From Streptomyces sp. NBC_01707 (lineage in GTDB: Bacteria; Actinomycetota; Actinomycetes; Streptomycetales; Streptomycetaceae): DNA of 64,000 nt. Of this stretch, positions 43,818 through 55,327 are shown in pieces. The notes beneath the pieces were generated by a model. That model made no database searches. It was not told the DNA's origin and saw only the letters and a program-made list of their open reading frames with translations. The stretch's first letter is position 1, and every line of letters starts with the position of its first letter. A program made the translations under genes and the position numbers. The stretch covers positions 7,316,001-7,380,000 of the forward strand of contig NZ_CP109190.1 of NCBI RefSeq assembly GCF_041438805.1. Direction: 5' to 3'.

Positions 43818-44824
43818 CTGAGCACGAACACGAGCAGGAACACGAACACGAGCCGGAGAGCGCGCACGACGGCACAGACCGCGCGCACGACAGCACGGAC
43901 CGAGCAGACGGAGCAGGACACGTGAGTACGGGCACCACGACCGAGACGGGCGATGCCACCGCGGCCATCCCCGAGCTGGTGATCATCTCCGGCATGTCGG
44001 GCGCCGGACGATCCACCGCCGCCAAGTGTCTGGAGGACCTCGGCTGGTTCGTCGTCGACAACCTGCCGCCCGCCCTGATCCCCACCATGGTGGAGCTCGG
44101 CGCCCGGTCCCAGGGCAATGTGGCCCGGATCGCCGTCGTCGTCGACGTGCGCGGCCGTCGCTTCTTCGACAACCTGCGGGAGTCCCTCGCCGACCTCGCG
44201 GCCAGGCACGTCACCCGGCGGATCGTCTTCCTGGAGTCCTCCGACGACGCGCTGGTCCGCCGCTTCGAATCGGTCCGCCGGCCGCACCCCCTCCAGGGCG
44301 ACGGCCGCATCGTGGACGGCATCGCCGCCGAGCGCGACCTGCTGCGCGAGCTGCGCGGCGACGCCGACCTGGTGATCGACACCTCCAGCCTCAACGTGCA
44401 CGAGCTGCGCGCCAAGATGGACGCCCAGTTCGCCGGGGACGAGGAGCCGGAGCTGCGCGCCACGGTGATGTCGTTCGGCTTCAAGTACGGCCTGCCCGTG
44501 GACGCGGACCTGGTGGCCGACTGCCGCTTCCTGCCCAACCCGCACTGGGTCCCCGAGCTGCGCCCGTTCACCGGACTCAACGAGGAGGTCTCGGCGTACG
44601 TCTTCAACCAGCCGGGTGCCAAGGAGTTCCTCAACCAGTACACCGAGCTGCTCCAGCTGGTTGCCGCCGGCTACCGCCGTGAGGGCAAGCGCTACGTGAC
44701 GATCGCCGTCGGCTGCACGGGCGGCAAGCACCGCTCCGTCGCGATGTCCGAGAAGCTGGCAGCCCGGCTCGCCGCCGAAGGGATCGAGACCGTCCTCGTC
44801 CACCGGGACATGGGGCGCGAGTGA
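43814..44824 (+). CDS. rapZ: RNase adapter protein RapZ family, P-loop protein
   Basis: The 336-aa protein has a Walker A-type [12 protein letters not shown] (residues 60-71, with Arg where Lys is common) and the family blocks [64 protein letters not shown] and [17 protein letters not shown]. In Escherichia coli RapZ controls amino-sugar synthesis via a small RNA; in Gram-positives its role is unclear. The first 40 residues are extra and rich in His, Glu and Asp ([13 protein letters not shown]). If translation starts at an in-frame GTG at 43922 this tail would vanish, but the ATGA overlap with uvrC favours 43814. Confidence 0.95.
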   Translation: MTEHEHEQEHEHEPESAHDGTDRAHDSTDRADGAGHVSTGTTTETGDATAAIPELVIISGMSGAGRSTAAKCLEDLGWFVVDNLPPALIPTMVELGARSQGNVARIAVVVDVRGRRFFDNLRESLADLAARHVTRRIVFLESSDDALVRRFESVRRPHPLQGDGRIVDGIAAERDLLRELRGDADLVIDTSSLNVHELRAKMDAQFAGDEEPELRATVMSFGFKYGLPVDADLVADCRFLPNPHWVPELRPFTGLNEEVSAYVFNQPGAKEFLNQYTELLQLVAAGYRREGKRYVTIAVGCTGGKHRSVAMSEKLAARLAAEGIETVLVHRDMGRE

Positions 44825-45855
44825 CCAGCCGCAATCTGCGCCTGCGGCGGCTGCGCAGAGCCACCTCCGCGCTCTCCGCCCGCAAGCGTGGCGCCCAGCC
44901 CAAGGTCGTCGCACTCGGCGGCGGCATGGGCCTGTCCGCCTCGCTCGCCGCGCTGCGCCGGATCACCGGCGATCTCACCGCCGTGGTCACCGTCGCCGAC
45001 GACGGCGGCTCCAGCGGCCGGCTCCGTGAGGAGCTCGGCGTCCTGCCGCCCGGCGACCTCCGCAAGGCGCTCGCCGCGCTCTGCGGCGACGACGACTGGG
45101 GTCAGACCTGGGCACAGGTCATCCAGCACCGCTTCCAGTCCAAGGGCGATCTGCACGAGCACGCGGTCGGCAATCTGCTGATCGTCGCCCTCTGGGAGCA
45201 GCTCGGTGACCATGTCCAGGCCCTGGACCTGGTCGGCAAGCTCCTCGGCGCGCACGGGCGGGTGCTGCCCATGTCCGCCGTGCCGCTGGAGCTCCAGGCG
45301 CTCGTACGGGGCCACGATCCGGAGCGCCCGGACGCCGTGGACACGGTGCGCGGCCAGGCGACGGTGGCGCTGACCCCTGGTGAGGTGCAGTCCGTGCACC
45401 TCGTCCCGAACGACCCGCCGGCCGTCCCGGAGGCGGTCGAGGCGGTCCTCGACGCGGACTGGGTGGTGCTCGGCCCGGGATCCTGGTTCTCCTCGGTGAT
45501 CCCGCATCTGCTCGTACCGGAACTGCTCGACGCGCTCGTCGCGACGAAGGCCCGTAAGGTCCTGTCGCTGAACCTGGCACCGCAGCCCGGCGAAACTGAT
45601 GGCTTCTCTCCGCAGCGTCATTTGGAGGTTTTGGGACGACACGCCCCTAAACTCGCCCTGGACGTGGTGCTGGCCGACGAAGCCGCCGTGCCCGATCGCG
45701 AGTCCCTCGCCGATGCCGCCAAGCGGCTCGGCGCCGCGGTCGAGCTGGCGCCGGTGGCCTCACCCGACGGCGTTCCGATCCATGATCCGGAGCTGTTGGC
45801 TGCCGCGTACGACCGTATTTTTCGGATGCATGGAAGGATCGGCCCATGGCGATGA
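44821..45855 (+). CDS. yvcK: Gluconeogenesis factor YvcK/CofD-like
   Basis: The 344-aa protein binds UDP-sugars and supports cell-wall synthesis and growth on gluconeogenic carbon. Blocks seen: [69 protein letters not shown] and [20 protein letters not shown] 44821 overlaps the rapZ stop by 4 bp and its end overlaps whiA by 10 bp, so translation of the cluster is tightly coupled. The order rapZ-yvcK-whiA is conserved in Gram-positive bacteria. Confidence 0.96.
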   Translation: MTSRNLRLRRLRRATSALSARKRGAQPKVVALGGGMGLSASLAALRRITGDLTAVVTVADDGGSSGRLREELGVLPPGDLRKALAALCGDDDWGQTWAQVIQHRFQSKGDLHEHAVGNLLIVALWEQLGDHVQALDLVGKLLGAHGRVLPMSAVPLELQALVRGHDPERPDAVDTVRGQATVALTPGEVQSVHLVPNDPPAVPEAVEAVLDADWVVLGPGSWFSSVIPHLLVPELLDALVATKARKVLSLNLAPQPGETDGFSPQRHLEVLGRHAPKLALDVVLADEAAVPDRESLADAAKRLGAAVELAPVASPDGVPIHDPELLAAAYDRIFRMHGRIGPWR

Positions 45856-46835
45856 CGCCAGCGGTGAAGGACGAAATCTCTCGGCTTCCCGTGACCCGGA
45901 CCTGCTGCAGGAAGGCAGAGGTTTCGGCGATTCTTCGGTTCGCGGGCGGGCTGCACCTGGTGAGCGGCCGGATTGTGATCGAGGCGGAGCTGGACACCGC
46001 AATGGCGGCGCGTCGGCTGAAGCGGGACATTCTCGAAATTTTCGGGCACAGTTCGGAGCTGATCGTGATGGCCCCCGGCGGGCTGCGGCGCGGCTCCCGC
46101 TATGTCGTACGGGTGGTGGCGGGCGGCGATCAGCTGGCCCGCCAGACCGGGCTGGTGGACGGTCGCGGCCGCCCCATCCGTGGACTGCCGCCGCAGGTGG
46201 TCTCGGGGGCCACCTGCGACGCCGAGGCCGCCTGGCGCGGTGCCTTCCTGGCCCACGGCTCGCTCACCGAGCCGGGCCGCTCCTCCTCGCTGGAGGTGAC
46301 CTGCCCGGGCCCGGAGGCGGCACTCGCACTGGTCGGGGCGGCCCGCAGGCTTTCCATCGCGGCGAAGGCCCGTGAGGTGCGTGGCGTGGACCGGGTCGTC
46401 GTCCGCGACGGCGACGCGATCGGCGCCCTCCTCACCCGGCTCGGCGCCCATGAGTCGGTGCTGGCCTGGGAGGAGCGGCGGATGCGCCGTGAGGTCCGGG
46501 CCACCGCCAACCGTCTCGCCAACTTCGACGACGCCAACCTGCGTCGCTCGGCGCGGGCCGCGGTGGCCGCAGGCGCCCGGGTGGGACGCGCCCTGGAGAT
46601 CCTGGGCGAAGAGGTGCCCGAGCACCTTGCGGCGGCCGGACGGCTGCGCATGGAGCACAAGCAGGCCTCCCTGGAGGAGCTGGGTGCGCTCGCCGACCCG
46701 CCGCTGACCAAGGACGCGGTCGCCGGCCGGATCCGCCGGCTGCTCGCCATGGCCGACAAGCGGGCCCAGGACCTCGGCATCCCGGGGACGGAGTCCACGC
46801 TCAGCGAGGAGCTCGCCGACGGCCTAGTGGGCTGA
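45846..46835 (+). CDS. whiA: Sporulation regulator WhiA
   Basis: The 329-aa DNA-binding protein joins a homing-endonuclease-like N-terminal domain ([31 protein letters not shown]) to a C-terminal helix-turn-helix ([38 protein letters not shown]). It lacks nuclease catalytic acidic residues, as usual. In Streptomyces it acts with WhiB to start sporulation septation. ATG 45846 lies inside the end of yvcK. A strong hairpin terminator follows about 100 bp downstream. Confidence 0.98.
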   Translation: MAMTPAVKDEISRLPVTRTCCRKAEVSAILRFAGGLHLVSGRIVIEAELDTAMAARRLKRDILEIFGHSSELIVMAPGGLRRGSRYVVRVVAGGDQLARQTGLVDGRGRPIRGLPPQVVSGATCDAEAAWRGAFLAHGSLTEPGRSSSLEVTCPGPEAALALVGAARRLSIAAKAREVRGVDRVVVRDGDAIGALLTRLGAHESVLAWEERRMRREVRATANRLANFDDANLRRSARAAVAAGARVGRALEILGEEVPEHLAAAGRLRMEHKQASLEELGALADPPLTKDAVAGRIRRLLAMADKRAQDLGIPGTESTLSEELADGLVG

Positions 46836-46935
46836 GGTGAAACGGCGTCGAATCCCGGCCGACGGCGGAACGCGCTCCGCCCTCCGGGATGTTGACACTC
46901 CGTAATCGGCACCGCATGTGAGGCCGAGCAACCGG

Positions 46936-46967
46936 AGGCCCGTACTCCTACCGGGGAGTACGGGCCT
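46936..46967 (+). terminator. Terminator of the uvrC-whiA cluster
   Basis: AGGCCCGTACTCC and GGAGTACGGGCCT form a 13-bp perfect stem with a 6-nt loop and a short T run. Confidence 0.85.
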
Positions 46968-47081
46968 TTGCGGCGCTTCCGGCCCCGCACGATGTCACTC
47001 CAGGGCCCACGGAGAGGTAGGGTCGGAGGCGGTCGGGGACATCCCATACAACTCGCCGGCGTCGAAACCCGGCGTACCTAA

Positions 47082-48104
<1,023 letters not shown>

Positions 48105-48137
48105 CCGTCGAATCGGCAGGCACCTCGATGTGAGCAA

Positions 48138-48175
48138 GGGGCTCGGACAGCGCAACGCAGCGCCGTTCGAGCCCC
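48138..48175 (+). terminator. Hairpin between gap and pgk
   Basis: GGGGCTCG (48138-48145) and CGAGCCCC (48168-48175) enclose a 22-nt GC-rich loop. There is no T-tract. It may attenuate transcription or mark a processing point between the two genes. Confidence 0.5.
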
Positions 48176-48212
48176 GTTGCATGCTTCAACGCCCTCCAAG
48201 GAGTCCAGCAAG

Positions 48213-49424
48213 ATGAAGACGATCGACGAACTTCTCGCCGAAGGGGTCACCGGCAAGCGCGTATTCGTCCGCGCCGACCTCAACGTGCCGCTGAGCGGCA
48301 CCACCATCACCGACGACGGCCGCATCCGCGCCGTCCAGCCGACCGTGGAGAAGCTGGCCGCGGCCGGTGCCCGGGTCATCGTCGCCTCGCACCTGGGCCG
48401 CCCCAAGGGCGCCCCGGACCCGGCCTTCTCCCTGGCCCCCGCCGCCGCCCGCCTCGGCGAGCTGATCGGCGCCGATGTGGCCTTCGCGACCGACACGGTC
48501 GGCGAGTCCGCCCGCACCACGGTCGCCGCGCTCACCGACGGCAAGGTCGCCGTCATCGAGAATCTCCGCTTCAACCCCGGCGAGACGTCGAAGGACGACG
48601 CCGAGCGCGGCGCGTTCGCCGATCAGCTCGCCGAGCTCGCCGACGTGTACGTGGGCGACGGCTTCGGAGCCGTCCACCGCAAGCACGCCTCGGTCTTCGA
48701 CCTCCCGGCCCGGCTGCCGCACGCCGCGGGCGACCTGATCGCCACCGAGGTCGGTGTCCTGAAGAAGCTCACCGAGGACGTCGCGCGCCCGTACGCCGTC
48801 GTGCTCGGCGGCTCCAAGGTCTCCGACAAGCTCGGCGTCATCGACCACCTCCTGGAGCGGGCCGACCGCATCCTCATCGGCGGGGGCATGGCGTACACCT
48901 TCCTCAAGGCCCAGGGCCACGAGGTCGGCAGCTCCCTCCTGCAGGAGGACCAGATCCCGGCGGTGCTGGAGTATCTGAAGCGGGCGGAGGAGAAGGGCGT
49001 GGAGTTCGTGCTCCCCGTCGACGTCGTGGTCTCCGAGCAGTTCCCCGACCTCAAGACCAAGGCCCCGAGCCGGCACACCACCGTGCCCGCGGATGCCATC
49101 CCGGCCGGTGTGATGGGTCTGGACAACGGCCCCGAGACCAACAAGCTGTACGCCTCGAAGCTCGCCGACGCCGTCACCGTCTTCTGGAACGGCCCGATGG
49201 GCGTCTTCGAGCACCCCGATTACGCCGAGGGCACCCGGGCGGTCGCCCAGGCCCTCGTCGACTCCGAGGGCTTCAGTGTCGTCGGCGGTGGCGACTCCGC
49301 CGCGGCCGTCCGCATCCTGGGCTTCGACGAGAACGCATTCGGCCACATCTCGACCGGTGGCGGCGCCAGCCTCGAATACCTCGAGGGCAAGACGCTTCCC
49401 GGCCTCGCCGCACTGGAGGACTGA
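48213..49424 (+). CDS. pgk: Phosphoglycerate kinase
   Basis: The 403-aa two-domain glycolytic kinase makes ATP from 1,3-bisphosphoglycerate. It shows KRVFVRADLNVPL near the start, VIVASHLGRPKG, RPYAVVLGGSKVSDKLGVIDHLLERADRI, the nucleotide loop FWNGPMGVFE and VVGGGDSAAAV. ATG 48213 is preceded by AAGGAG. The stop is only 6 bp before tpiA. Confidence 0.98.
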   Translation: MKTIDELLAEGVTGKRVFVRADLNVPLSGTTITDDGRIRAVQPTVEKLAAAGARVIVASHLGRPKGAPDPAFSLAPAAARLGELIGADVAFATDTVGESARTTVAALTDGKVAVIENLRFNPGETSKDDAERGAFADQLAELADVYVGDGFGAVHRKHASVFDLPARLPHAAGDLIATEVGVLKKLTEDVARPYAVVLGGSKVSDKLGVIDHLLERADRILIGGGMAYTFLKAQGHEVGSSLLQEDQIPAVLEYLKRAEEKGVEFVLPVDVVVSEQFPDLKTKAPSRHTTVPADAIPAGVMGLDNGPETNKLYASKLADAVTVFWNGPMGVFEHPDYAEGTRAVAQALVDSEGFSVVGGGDSAAAVRILGFDENAFGHISTGGGASLEYLEGKTLPGLAALED

Positions 49425-49430
49425 CCTTTC

Positions 49431-50207
49431 ATGAGCACCCGTACCCCGCTGATGGCGGGCAACTGGAAGATGAACCTCAACCACCTCGAGGCCATCGCAC
49501 ACGTCCAGAAGCTCGCCTTCGCCCTGGCCGACAAGGACTACGACGCCGTCGAGGTCGCCGTCCTGCCGCCCTTCACCGACCTGCGCTCCGTGCAGACGCT
49601 GGTCGACGGCGACAAACTGAAGATCAAGTACGGCGCCCAGGACATCTCGGCGCACGACTCCGGCGCGTACACCGGCGAGATCTCCGGCCCCATGCTCGCC
49701 AAGCTGAAGTGCACCTATGTGGCCATCGGCCACTCCGAGCGCCGCCAGTACCACCACGAGACCGACGAGATCGTCAACGCCAAGATCAAGGCCGCGTACA
49801 AGAACGGCCTGACCCCGATCCTGTGCGTCGGCGAGGAGGAGTCGGTCCGCGAGGCGGGCCGCCACGTCGAGCACACGCTCGCGCAGGTCGACGGCGCGCT
49901 CAAGGAGATTCCGGCCGAGCAGGCCGAGTCCATCGTGATCGCGTACGAGCCGGTCTGGGCCATCGGGACCGGCAAGGTCTGCGGCGCCGACGACGCCCAG
50001 GAGGTCTGCGGGGCCATCCGCGGCCGGCTCGCCGAGCTGTACTCCCAGGAGCTGGCCGACGCGGTCCGCATCCAGTACGGCGGCTCGGTGAAGTCGGGGA
50101 ATGTCGCGGAGATCATGGCGAAGCCCGACATCGACGGTGCCCTGATCGGTGGCGCCGCTCTCGACGCGGACGAATTCGTCAAGATCGTCCGCTTCCGCGA
50201 CCAGTGA
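49431..50207 (+). CDS. tpiA: Triosephosphate isomerase
   Basis: The 258-aa TIM barrel interconverts dihydroxyacetone phosphate and glyceraldehyde 3-phosphate. Motifs: N-terminal [12 protein letters not shown] (catalytic Lys), [13 protein letters not shown] (catalytic His) and [14 protein letters not shown] (catalytic Glu and flexible loop), with phosphate-binding YGGSVKSGN and GGAAL. It follows pgk in the operon. A stable hairpin terminator lies about 35 bp after the stop. Confidence 0.98.
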   Translation: MSTRTPLMAGNWKMNLNHLEAIAHVQKLAFALADKDYDAVEVAVLPPFTDLRSVQTLVDGDKLKIKYGAQDISAHDSGAYTGEISGPMLAKLKCTYVAIGHSERRQYHHETDEIVNAKIKAAYKNGLTPILCVGEEESVREAGRHVEHTLAQVDGALKEIPAEQAESIVIAYEPVWAIGTGKVCGADDAQEVCGAIRGRLAELYSQELADAVRIQYGGSVKSGNVAEIMAKPDIDGALIGGAALDADEFVKIVRFRDQ

Positions 50208-50239
50208 GTATGCGGTAGCGCGGATCCGTCGTACCCTTG

Positions 50240-50273
50240 CGGGGGCCGAGGAGGTACGTCCTCCCGGCCCCCG
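50240..50273 (+). terminator. Terminator after tpiA
   Basis: A 9-bp outer stem (CGGGGGCCG with CGGCCCCCG) and a 5-bp inner stem (GGAGG with CCTCC) with one bulged A form a strong hairpin between tpiA and secG. Confidence 0.75.
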
Positions 50274-50330
50274 TTGTCCGTCAGATCCGTTAGAGCAGTC
50301 CAAGGGAATTCCGGAAAGTAGGGACCAGCC

Positions 50331-50567
50331 GTGGTTATGGGGTTCTCGATCGCCCTGATCGTCTTCAGCCTGCTGCTGATGCTGCTGGTGCTGATGCACA
50401 AGGGAAAGGGCGGCGGCCTCTCCGACATGTTCGGTGGCGGTATGCAGTCGTCCGTCGGTGGCTCGTCGGTCGCCGAGCGAAACCTCGACCGGATCACCGT
50501 GGTGGTCGGTCTGGGATGGTTCGCGTGCATTATTGTGCTTGGTCTGCTGATGAAGCTGGACAACTGA
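50331..50567 (+). CDS. secG: Preprotein translocase subunit SecG
   Basis: The 78-aa membrane protein has two helices ([19 protein letters not shown] and [19 protein letters not shown]) with the conserved [28 protein letters not shown] loop between them. It assists SecYE in protein export. GTG 50331 precedes the conserved VMGFSI. Its place after tpiA is a well-known arrangement. Confidence 0.96.
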   Translation: MVMGFSIALIVFSLLLMLLVLMHKGKGGGLSDMFGGGMQSSVGGSSVAERNLDRITVVVGLGWFACIIVLGLLMKLDN

Positions 50568-50676
50568 CCCGTCGTCCGCGATTCCTGGTGAGGGTGTAAC
50601 TCCTTTCACTGGACGCGCGTTGGGCCTTACGTAGACTGGGGCATCTTCGAGCACCATCACGCAGGGAGTTACGACC

Positions 50677-51012
50677 GTGGCAAGTGGCAACGCGATCCGG
50701 GGAAGCCGGGTCGGAGCGGGGCCGATGGGGGAGGCCGAGCGGGGCGAGTCCGCGCCGCGCCTCCGCATCTCCTTCTGGTGCTCGAACGGGCACGAGACGC
50801 AGCCGAGCTTCGCCAGTGACGCGCAGACACCGGAGACTTGGGACTGCCCGCGCTGTGGTTTCCCGGCGGGACAGGACCGGGACAACCCGCCGGACCCGCC
50901 GCGCACCGAACCGTACAAGACGCACCTCGCGTATGTACGTGAGCGGCGCAGCGATGCGGACGGCGAGGCCATCCTCGCCGAGGCCCTCGCAAAACTCCGG
51001 GGCGAAATCTAA
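50677..51012 (+). CDS. rbpA: RNA polymerase-binding protein RbpA
   Basis: The 111-aa actinobacterial activator of sigma-HrdB holoenzyme has a zinc-ribbon core ([13 protein letters not shown] and [13 protein letters not shown]), a basic linker ([16 protein letters not shown]) and the C-terminal sigma-interaction helix ([16 protein letters not shown]). The N-terminal tail ([15 protein letters not shown]) is canonical. GTG 50677 has GGGAG upstream. A TAGACT box at 50632-50637 may be its -10. Confidence 0.97.
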   Translation: MASGNAIRGSRVGAGPMGEAERGESAPRLRISFWCSNGHETQPSFASDAQTPETWDCPRCGFPAGQDRDNPPDPPRTEPYKTHLAYVRERRSDADGEAILAEALAKLRGEI

Positions 51013-51167
51013 GAGTTGTTCACCGGCCGGTCACCCCCAGGGTGCCCGGCCGGAGTGCATTTGTCGGCGTCGCAGCTCTCTGTCGCCTCGTCCACCCCTC
51101 TGATCAATTAAGTTGGAGGGGCAGCGGGGCATGTGCAGGCACGAGAAGAAGTGGGCTGATATCCGGG

Positions 51168-52838
51168 ATGAACGCACAAAGCCGAACCAAGCTGAATCAG
51201 ACGCCCGAATGGACCGCTCTCGGCAAGCACCGTGAGCAGCTCGGCCAGACCCATCTGCGGCAGCTGTTCGCGGACGATCCCGAGCGCGGCACCGGATATA
51301 CCCTCCGGGTGGGCGATCTGTATCTCGACTACTCCAAGCACCTGGTCACCGACGAGACGCTCCGGCTGCTGCGCGAGCTCGCCGACGCCACCGGTGTCGC
51401 CGGGCTGCGGGACGCCATGTTCCGCGGCGAAAAGATCAACACCACCGAGGACCGTGCCGTCCTGCACACCGCGCTGCGCGCCCCGCGCGACGCGGTCATC
51501 GAGGTCGACGGCGAGAACGTGGTGCCCGCCGTGCACGCCGTGCTCGACAAGATGGCGGCTTTCGCCGACCGCATCAGGTCGGGGGAGTGGACCGGTCACA
51601 CGGGCAAGCGGATCAAGAACGTCGTCAACATCGGCATCGGCGGTTCCGACCTCGGTCCCGCCATGGCGTACGAGGTGCTGCGCTCCTTCACGGACCGCTC
51701 GCTCACCGTCCGCTTCGTGTCCAACGTCGACGGCGCCGACCTGCACGAGGCCGTCCGTGACCTCGACCCGGCCGAGACGCTCTTCATCATCGCGTCGAAG
51801 ACGTTCACCACGATCGAGACGATCACCAACGCCACCTCCGCCCGTAACTGGCTGCTGACCGGACTGCGCGCCGATCAGGACGCCGTCGCGAAGCACTTCG
51901 TGGCCCTGTCGACGAACGCCGAGAAGGTCGCGGAGTTCGGCATCGACACCGCCAACATGTTCGAGTTCTGGGACTGGGTAGGCGGCCGCTACTCGTACGA
52001 CTCCGCGATCGGCCTCTCACTGATGATCGCCATCGGCCCGGACCGCTTCCGCGAGATGCTCGACGGGTTCCACCTCGTCGACGAGCACTTCCGCACCGCT
52101 CCGCCGGAGGCCAATGCCGCGCTGCTGCTCGGCCTGTTGGGTGTCTGGTACGGCGCGTTCTTCGATGCCCAGTCGCACGCCGTACTGCCGTACAGCCACT
52201 ATCTGTCCAAGTTCACCGCCTACTTGCAGCAGCTGGACATGGAGTCCAACGGCAAGTCCGTGGACCGGGACGGCCACCCGGTCGAGTGGCAGACCGGTCC
52301 GGTCGTCTGGGGCACGCCCGGCACCAACGGGCAGCACGCCTACTACCAGCTGATCCACCAGGGCACCAAGGTCATCCCGGCCGACTTCATCGGCTTCGCC
52401 GAGCCGGTCGCCGACCTGCTGCCCGGGCTGGTCGCCCAGCACGATCTGCTGATGGCCAACTTCTTCGCCCAGACCCAGGCGCTCGCCTTCGGCAAGACGC
52501 CGGACGAGGTCCGAGCGGAGGGCGTGGCCGAGGAGCTCGTGCCGCACAAGACGTTCCGGGGGAACCACCCCACGACCACGATCCTGGCCGACCGGCTGAC
52601 GCCGTCCGTCCTCGGCCAGCTGATCGCACTGTACGAGCACAAGGTCTTCGTCCAGGGTGCCGTCTGGAACATCGACTCGTTCGACCAGTGGGGCGTCGAG
52701 CTCGGCAAGGTCCTCGCCAAGAAGATCGAACCGGTGCTGACCGGGACGGCGGGATCGGCCGCGGCGGAGGGTGGCGAGCAGCTGGACAGCTCCACCGCCG
52801 CGCTGGTCGCCGCGTACCGCACGCGCAGGGGTCGCTGA
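51168..52838 (+). CDS. pgi: Glucose-6-phosphate isomerase
   Basis: The 556-aa enzyme interconverts glucose 6-phosphate and fructose 6-phosphate. Signatures are [63 protein letters not shown] and [28 protein letters not shown]. The catalytic Glu and His lie in these blocks. ATG 51168 has GGG close upstream but no strong ribosome site. The following 250 bp up to the VOC gene hold nothing I can support. Confidence 0.98.
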   Translation: MNAQSRTKLNQTPEWTALGKHREQLGQTHLRQLFADDPERGTGYTLRVGDLYLDYSKHLVTDETLRLLRELADATGVAGLRDAMFRGEKINTTEDRAVLHTALRAPRDAVIEVDGENVVPAVHAVLDKMAAFADRIRSGEWTGHTGKRIKNVVNIGIGGSDLGPAMAYEVLRSFTDRSLTVRFVSNVDGADLHEAVRDLDPAETLFIIASKTFTTIETITNATSARNWLLTGLRADQDAVAKHFVALSTNAEKVAEFGIDTANMFEFWDWVGGRYSYDSAIGLSLMIAIGPDRFREMLDGFHLVDEHFRTAPPEANAALLLGLLGVWYGAFFDAQSHAVLPYSHYLSKFTAYLQQLDMESNGKSVDRDGHPVEWQTGPVVWGTPGTNGQHAYYQLIHQGTKVIPADFIGFAEPVADLLPGLVAQHDLLMANFFAQTQALAFGKTPDEVRAEGVAEELVPHKTFRGNHPTTTILADRLTPSVLGQLIALYEHKVFVQGAVWNIDSFDQWGVELGKVLAKKIEPVLTGTAGSAAAEGGEQLDSSTAALVAAYRTRRGR

Positions 52839-53091
52839 GCCGGGGACGGCCCCGGGGGAGAGGGCGGGGCGGCTCCGGCCGCCGAACAGCACGCCGGACC
52901 GGAACGCCGTCGGCCGGTGGCGGCAGGGAGGCCGCCGACCGCGGCGGTCCTGGGCGTGGCGTGTGCCGTCCTCTTCCCCGTCAACGACTCGTACGAGGCC
53001 GCGCCCCCCGCACATCGGCCTCCCTCGTGAGGCCGTACCAGGGCCGCTGCAGGCCTTCCGGCGTGTACCCCGGCGGACTTGCCCGCCTCGG

Positions 53092-53451
53092 TCAGCCGTG
53101 CGTCGTGTCGATGACGCAGAATCGGTTGCCCTCGGTGTCCGCGAGCACCACGAAGTCCGGGTCCTGCGGATACAGAGGCCAGTCGACCCGGGCCGCCCCG
53201 AGCGTGAGCAGCCGCTCCACCTCGGCGTCCTGCTCCTCGGTGTACAGATCCAGATGGACCCGGGGGACCTCCTGCACGGGGGACTCGCTCAGCCCCAGGG
53301 ACAGCCCGACGCCTTGCCCGTCGGCCGGCACCAGCACCACCCAGTCGTCCGTCGCCGGCTCGCGCTCCACATGACCGAGCGCCGCCGTCCAGAAGGCGGC
53401 CGCCCGGCGGACGTCCGACGCACCCATCACCACGGTTCCGATACGCACCAT
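53092..53451 (-). CDS. VOC (glyoxalase/bleomycin-resistance) family protein
   Basis: The 119-aa protein consists of two beta-alpha-beta-beta-beta modules of the vicinal oxygen chelate fold: VVMGASDVRRAAAFWTAALGHVEREPATDDWVVL and a second half ending DPDFVVLADTEGNRFCVIDT. It may act on a small electrophile or bind an antibiotic; unknown. It follows the pentose phosphate operon on the same strand but is separated by a terminator. Confidence 0.9.
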   Translation of the reverse strand: MVRIGTVVMGASDVRRAAAFWTAALGHVEREPATDDWVVLVPADGQGVGLSLGLSESPVQEVPRVHLDLYTEEQDAEVERLLTLGAARVDWPLYPQDPDFVVLADTEGNRFCVIDTTHG

Positions 53452-53473
53452 GGCCGGAGCCTTTCACGGCGAA

Positions 53474-53505
53474 GGCCCGGCCCGCTCCTGGGAGCGGACC
53501 GGGCC
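53474..53505 (-). terminator. Terminator of the tkt-pgl operon
   Basis: A 15-bp stem with one C/A mismatch (53474-53488 with 53491-53505) and a 2-nt loop lies about 27 bp after the pgl stop on the minus strand. Confidence 0.75.
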
Positions 53506-53531
53506 CGACGTACAGCAGTGCTGACGACCGC

Positions 53532-54314
53532 TCAGGGAGATGCCGGCGGATACAGTGCGCGCGGCAGCCGGGAGGCCGCCGCAGCGTCCAGCAGCCACAG
53601 AGTGCGGCTGCGTCCGTACGCGCCCGCCGCCGGTGCCTGGATCTCCCCGGCACCCGACAGCGCGATCTCCGCGGCCTCCGCCTTGTCCTCGCCCGCCGCG
53701 AGCAGCCACACCTCGCGCGCCGCCCGGATCGCGGGCAGCGTGAGCGAGACCCGGGTGGGCGGCGGTTTGGGAGCGCCGTGCACACCGACGACGGTGCGCT
53801 CGGTCTCCCGTACCGCGGGCAGCTCCGGGAAGAGCGACGCGACATGCGTGTCCGGGCCCACGCCCAGCATCAGCACATCGAACGTCGGTACCGGGCCGTG
53901 GTCCTCCGGACGGGCCGCGGCGGCCAGTTCGTCGGCGTACGCGGCCGCGGCGGCGTCGGCGTCGTTGCCGCACGGGCCGTCCGACGCGGGCATCGCATGG
54001 ACCAGGGACGGGTTCAGCGGCACCGAGTCCAGCAGAGCCTCGCGGGCCTGCGTGACATTGCGCTCCGGATCGCCCTCCGGCAGGAACCGCTCGTCGCCCC
54101 ACCACAGTTCGAGCCGCGACCAGTCGATCGCGTCCCGGGCGGGCGCCTCGGCGAGAGCGGCCAGCAGGCCGTTGCCGTTGCGTCCACCGGTGAGTACCAC
54201 CGACGCGTGACCACGCGCGGCCTGGGCGTCCACGATCTTCGTGATCAGCCGGGCCGCGGCGGCCTGCGCCATCAGTTCCTTGTCGCGGTGCACGACAAGT
54301 TGAGGGGCACTCAC
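53532..54314 (-). CDS. pgl: 6-phosphogluconolactonase
   Basis: The 260-aa enzyme hydrolyses 6-phosphogluconolactone, the product of Zwf. Family blocks: ASVVLTGGRNGNGLLAAL, RLELWWGDERFLPEGDPERNVTQAREALL, FDVLMLGVGPDTHVASLFPELPA and RVSLTLPAIRAAREVWLLAAGEDKAEA. GTG 54314 overlaps the opcA stop (GTGA). Last gene of the tkt-tal-zwf-opcA-pgl operon. Confidence 0.96.
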   Translation of the reverse strand: MSAPQLVVHRDKELMAQAAAARLITKIVDAQAARGHASVVLTGGRNGNGLLAALAEAPARDAIDWSRLELWWGDERFLPEGDPERNVTQAREALLDSVPLNPSLVHAMPASDGPCGNDADAAAAAYADELAAAARPEDHGPVPTFDVLMLGVGPDTHVASLFPELPAVRETERTVVGVHGAPKPPPTRVSLTLPAIRAAREVWLLAAGEDKAEAAEIALSGAGEIQAPAAGAYGRSRTLWLLDAAAASRLPRALYPPASP

Positions 54315-55327
54315 TTCGCTGCCGCCTTCTTCGCCGCAGTCTTCTTCGCGGCGGCCGGTGCGGCGGCGGGCTGCTCCGGCTCGGCGGGCTTCGGCTCGGC
54401 CGCGCCGCCGAGCCGGTCCACGCCGAACTTCACCGCGGACGCGTAGATGTTGTCCGGGTCGAGACGCCGCAGTTCCTCGGCGAGCAGTTCGGCGGTCTCC
54501 CGTCGCTTGAGCGCCACCGCGCGGTCCGGCTGTCCCTCCATGCAGAGCGTGGCCAGCGAACCGTCGGGCCGGTCCAGGACGATGGTGCCGCCCTTCGTCT
54601 GCATCCGCACGGCCGTCAGACCGGGACCCTTGGACTGCGTGCGCTCCACCGGCACGCCCAGCCGGTCCGCGAGCCACATGGCGAGCAGCTCACAGCTCGG
54701 GTTCTCGGACTCGCCCTCGACCGTCGCCGAGACGACATCGACAGGCTTCTGGTCGAGTGCGGCCGCGAGCATCGAGCGCCACGGCGTGATGCGGGTCCAG
54801 GACAGATCGGTGTCGCCCGGGGTGTACGACTTGGCGCGCACCGCCAGTTCGGCGCTCGGGTGCTCCGCGGAATACGCGTCCGTGATCCGGCGCTGGGCGA
54901 GTGCGCCCAGCGGATCGTTGGCCGGGTCCTCGGGCGCGCCCTCGGGCCACCACACCACGACCGGGGCGTCCGGCAGCAGCAGTGGCAGGACCACCGACTG
55001 GGCGTGGTTGGCAAGTTCACCGTGCAGTCGCAGCACGATGGTCTCGCCGGAGCCCGAGTCGGAACCGACCCGCACCTCGGCGTCGAGCCGTGCGTCGCGC
55101 CGGCTGCGCGGCGAGCGGCTGACCCGCTTGATCACCGCGATGATGCGCGAAGGGTGCTCGCGCGAGGAGTCGCCGGCCGACTTCAGGGCGTCGTACGCGT
55201 TCTCCTCGTCGGTGACGACCACCAGGGTCAGCACCATGCCGACGGCCGGGGAGCCGGCGGCACGCCGGGCCGACACCAGCGCCTGGTTGATCTTGCTGGA
55301 GGTGGTTTCCGTGAGATCGATCTTCAT
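54311..55327 (-). CDS. opcA: Glucose-6-phosphate dehydrogenase assembly protein OpcA
   Basis: The 338-aa protein is required for active G6PDH oligomers in actinobacteria and cyanobacteria. It starts MKIDLTETTSSKINQALVSARR and contains ENAYDALKSAGDSSREHPSRIIAVIKR, the VVLPLLLPDAPVVVWWPEGAPEDP block and LDPDNIYASAVKFG, typical of the family. The C-terminal 30 residues are Ala/Lys/Pro-rich and probably disordered. Start overlaps the zwf stop by 4 bp. Confidence 0.96.
   Translation of the reverse strand: MKIDLTETTSSKINQALVSARRAAGSPAVGMVLTLVVVTDEENAYDALKSAGDSSREHPSRIIAVIKRVSRSPRSRRDARLDAEVRVGSDSGSGETIVLRLHGELANHAQSVVLPLLLPDAPVVVWWPEGAPEDPANDPLGALAQRRITDAYSAEHPSAELAVRAKSYTPGDTDLSWTRITPWRSMLAAALDQKPVDVVSATVEGESENPSCELLAMWLADRLGVPVERTQSKGPGLTAVRMQTKGGTIVLDRPDGSLATLCMEGQPDRAVALKRRETAELLAEELRRLDPDNIYASAVKFGVDRLGGAAEPKPAEPEQPAAAPAAAKKTAAKKAAAK

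Noticed and set aside
48186..50972. Long minus-strand open frame opposite pgk, tpiA and secG
   Set aside because: Antisense shadow crossing several real genes and their terminators; no plausible start or domain.
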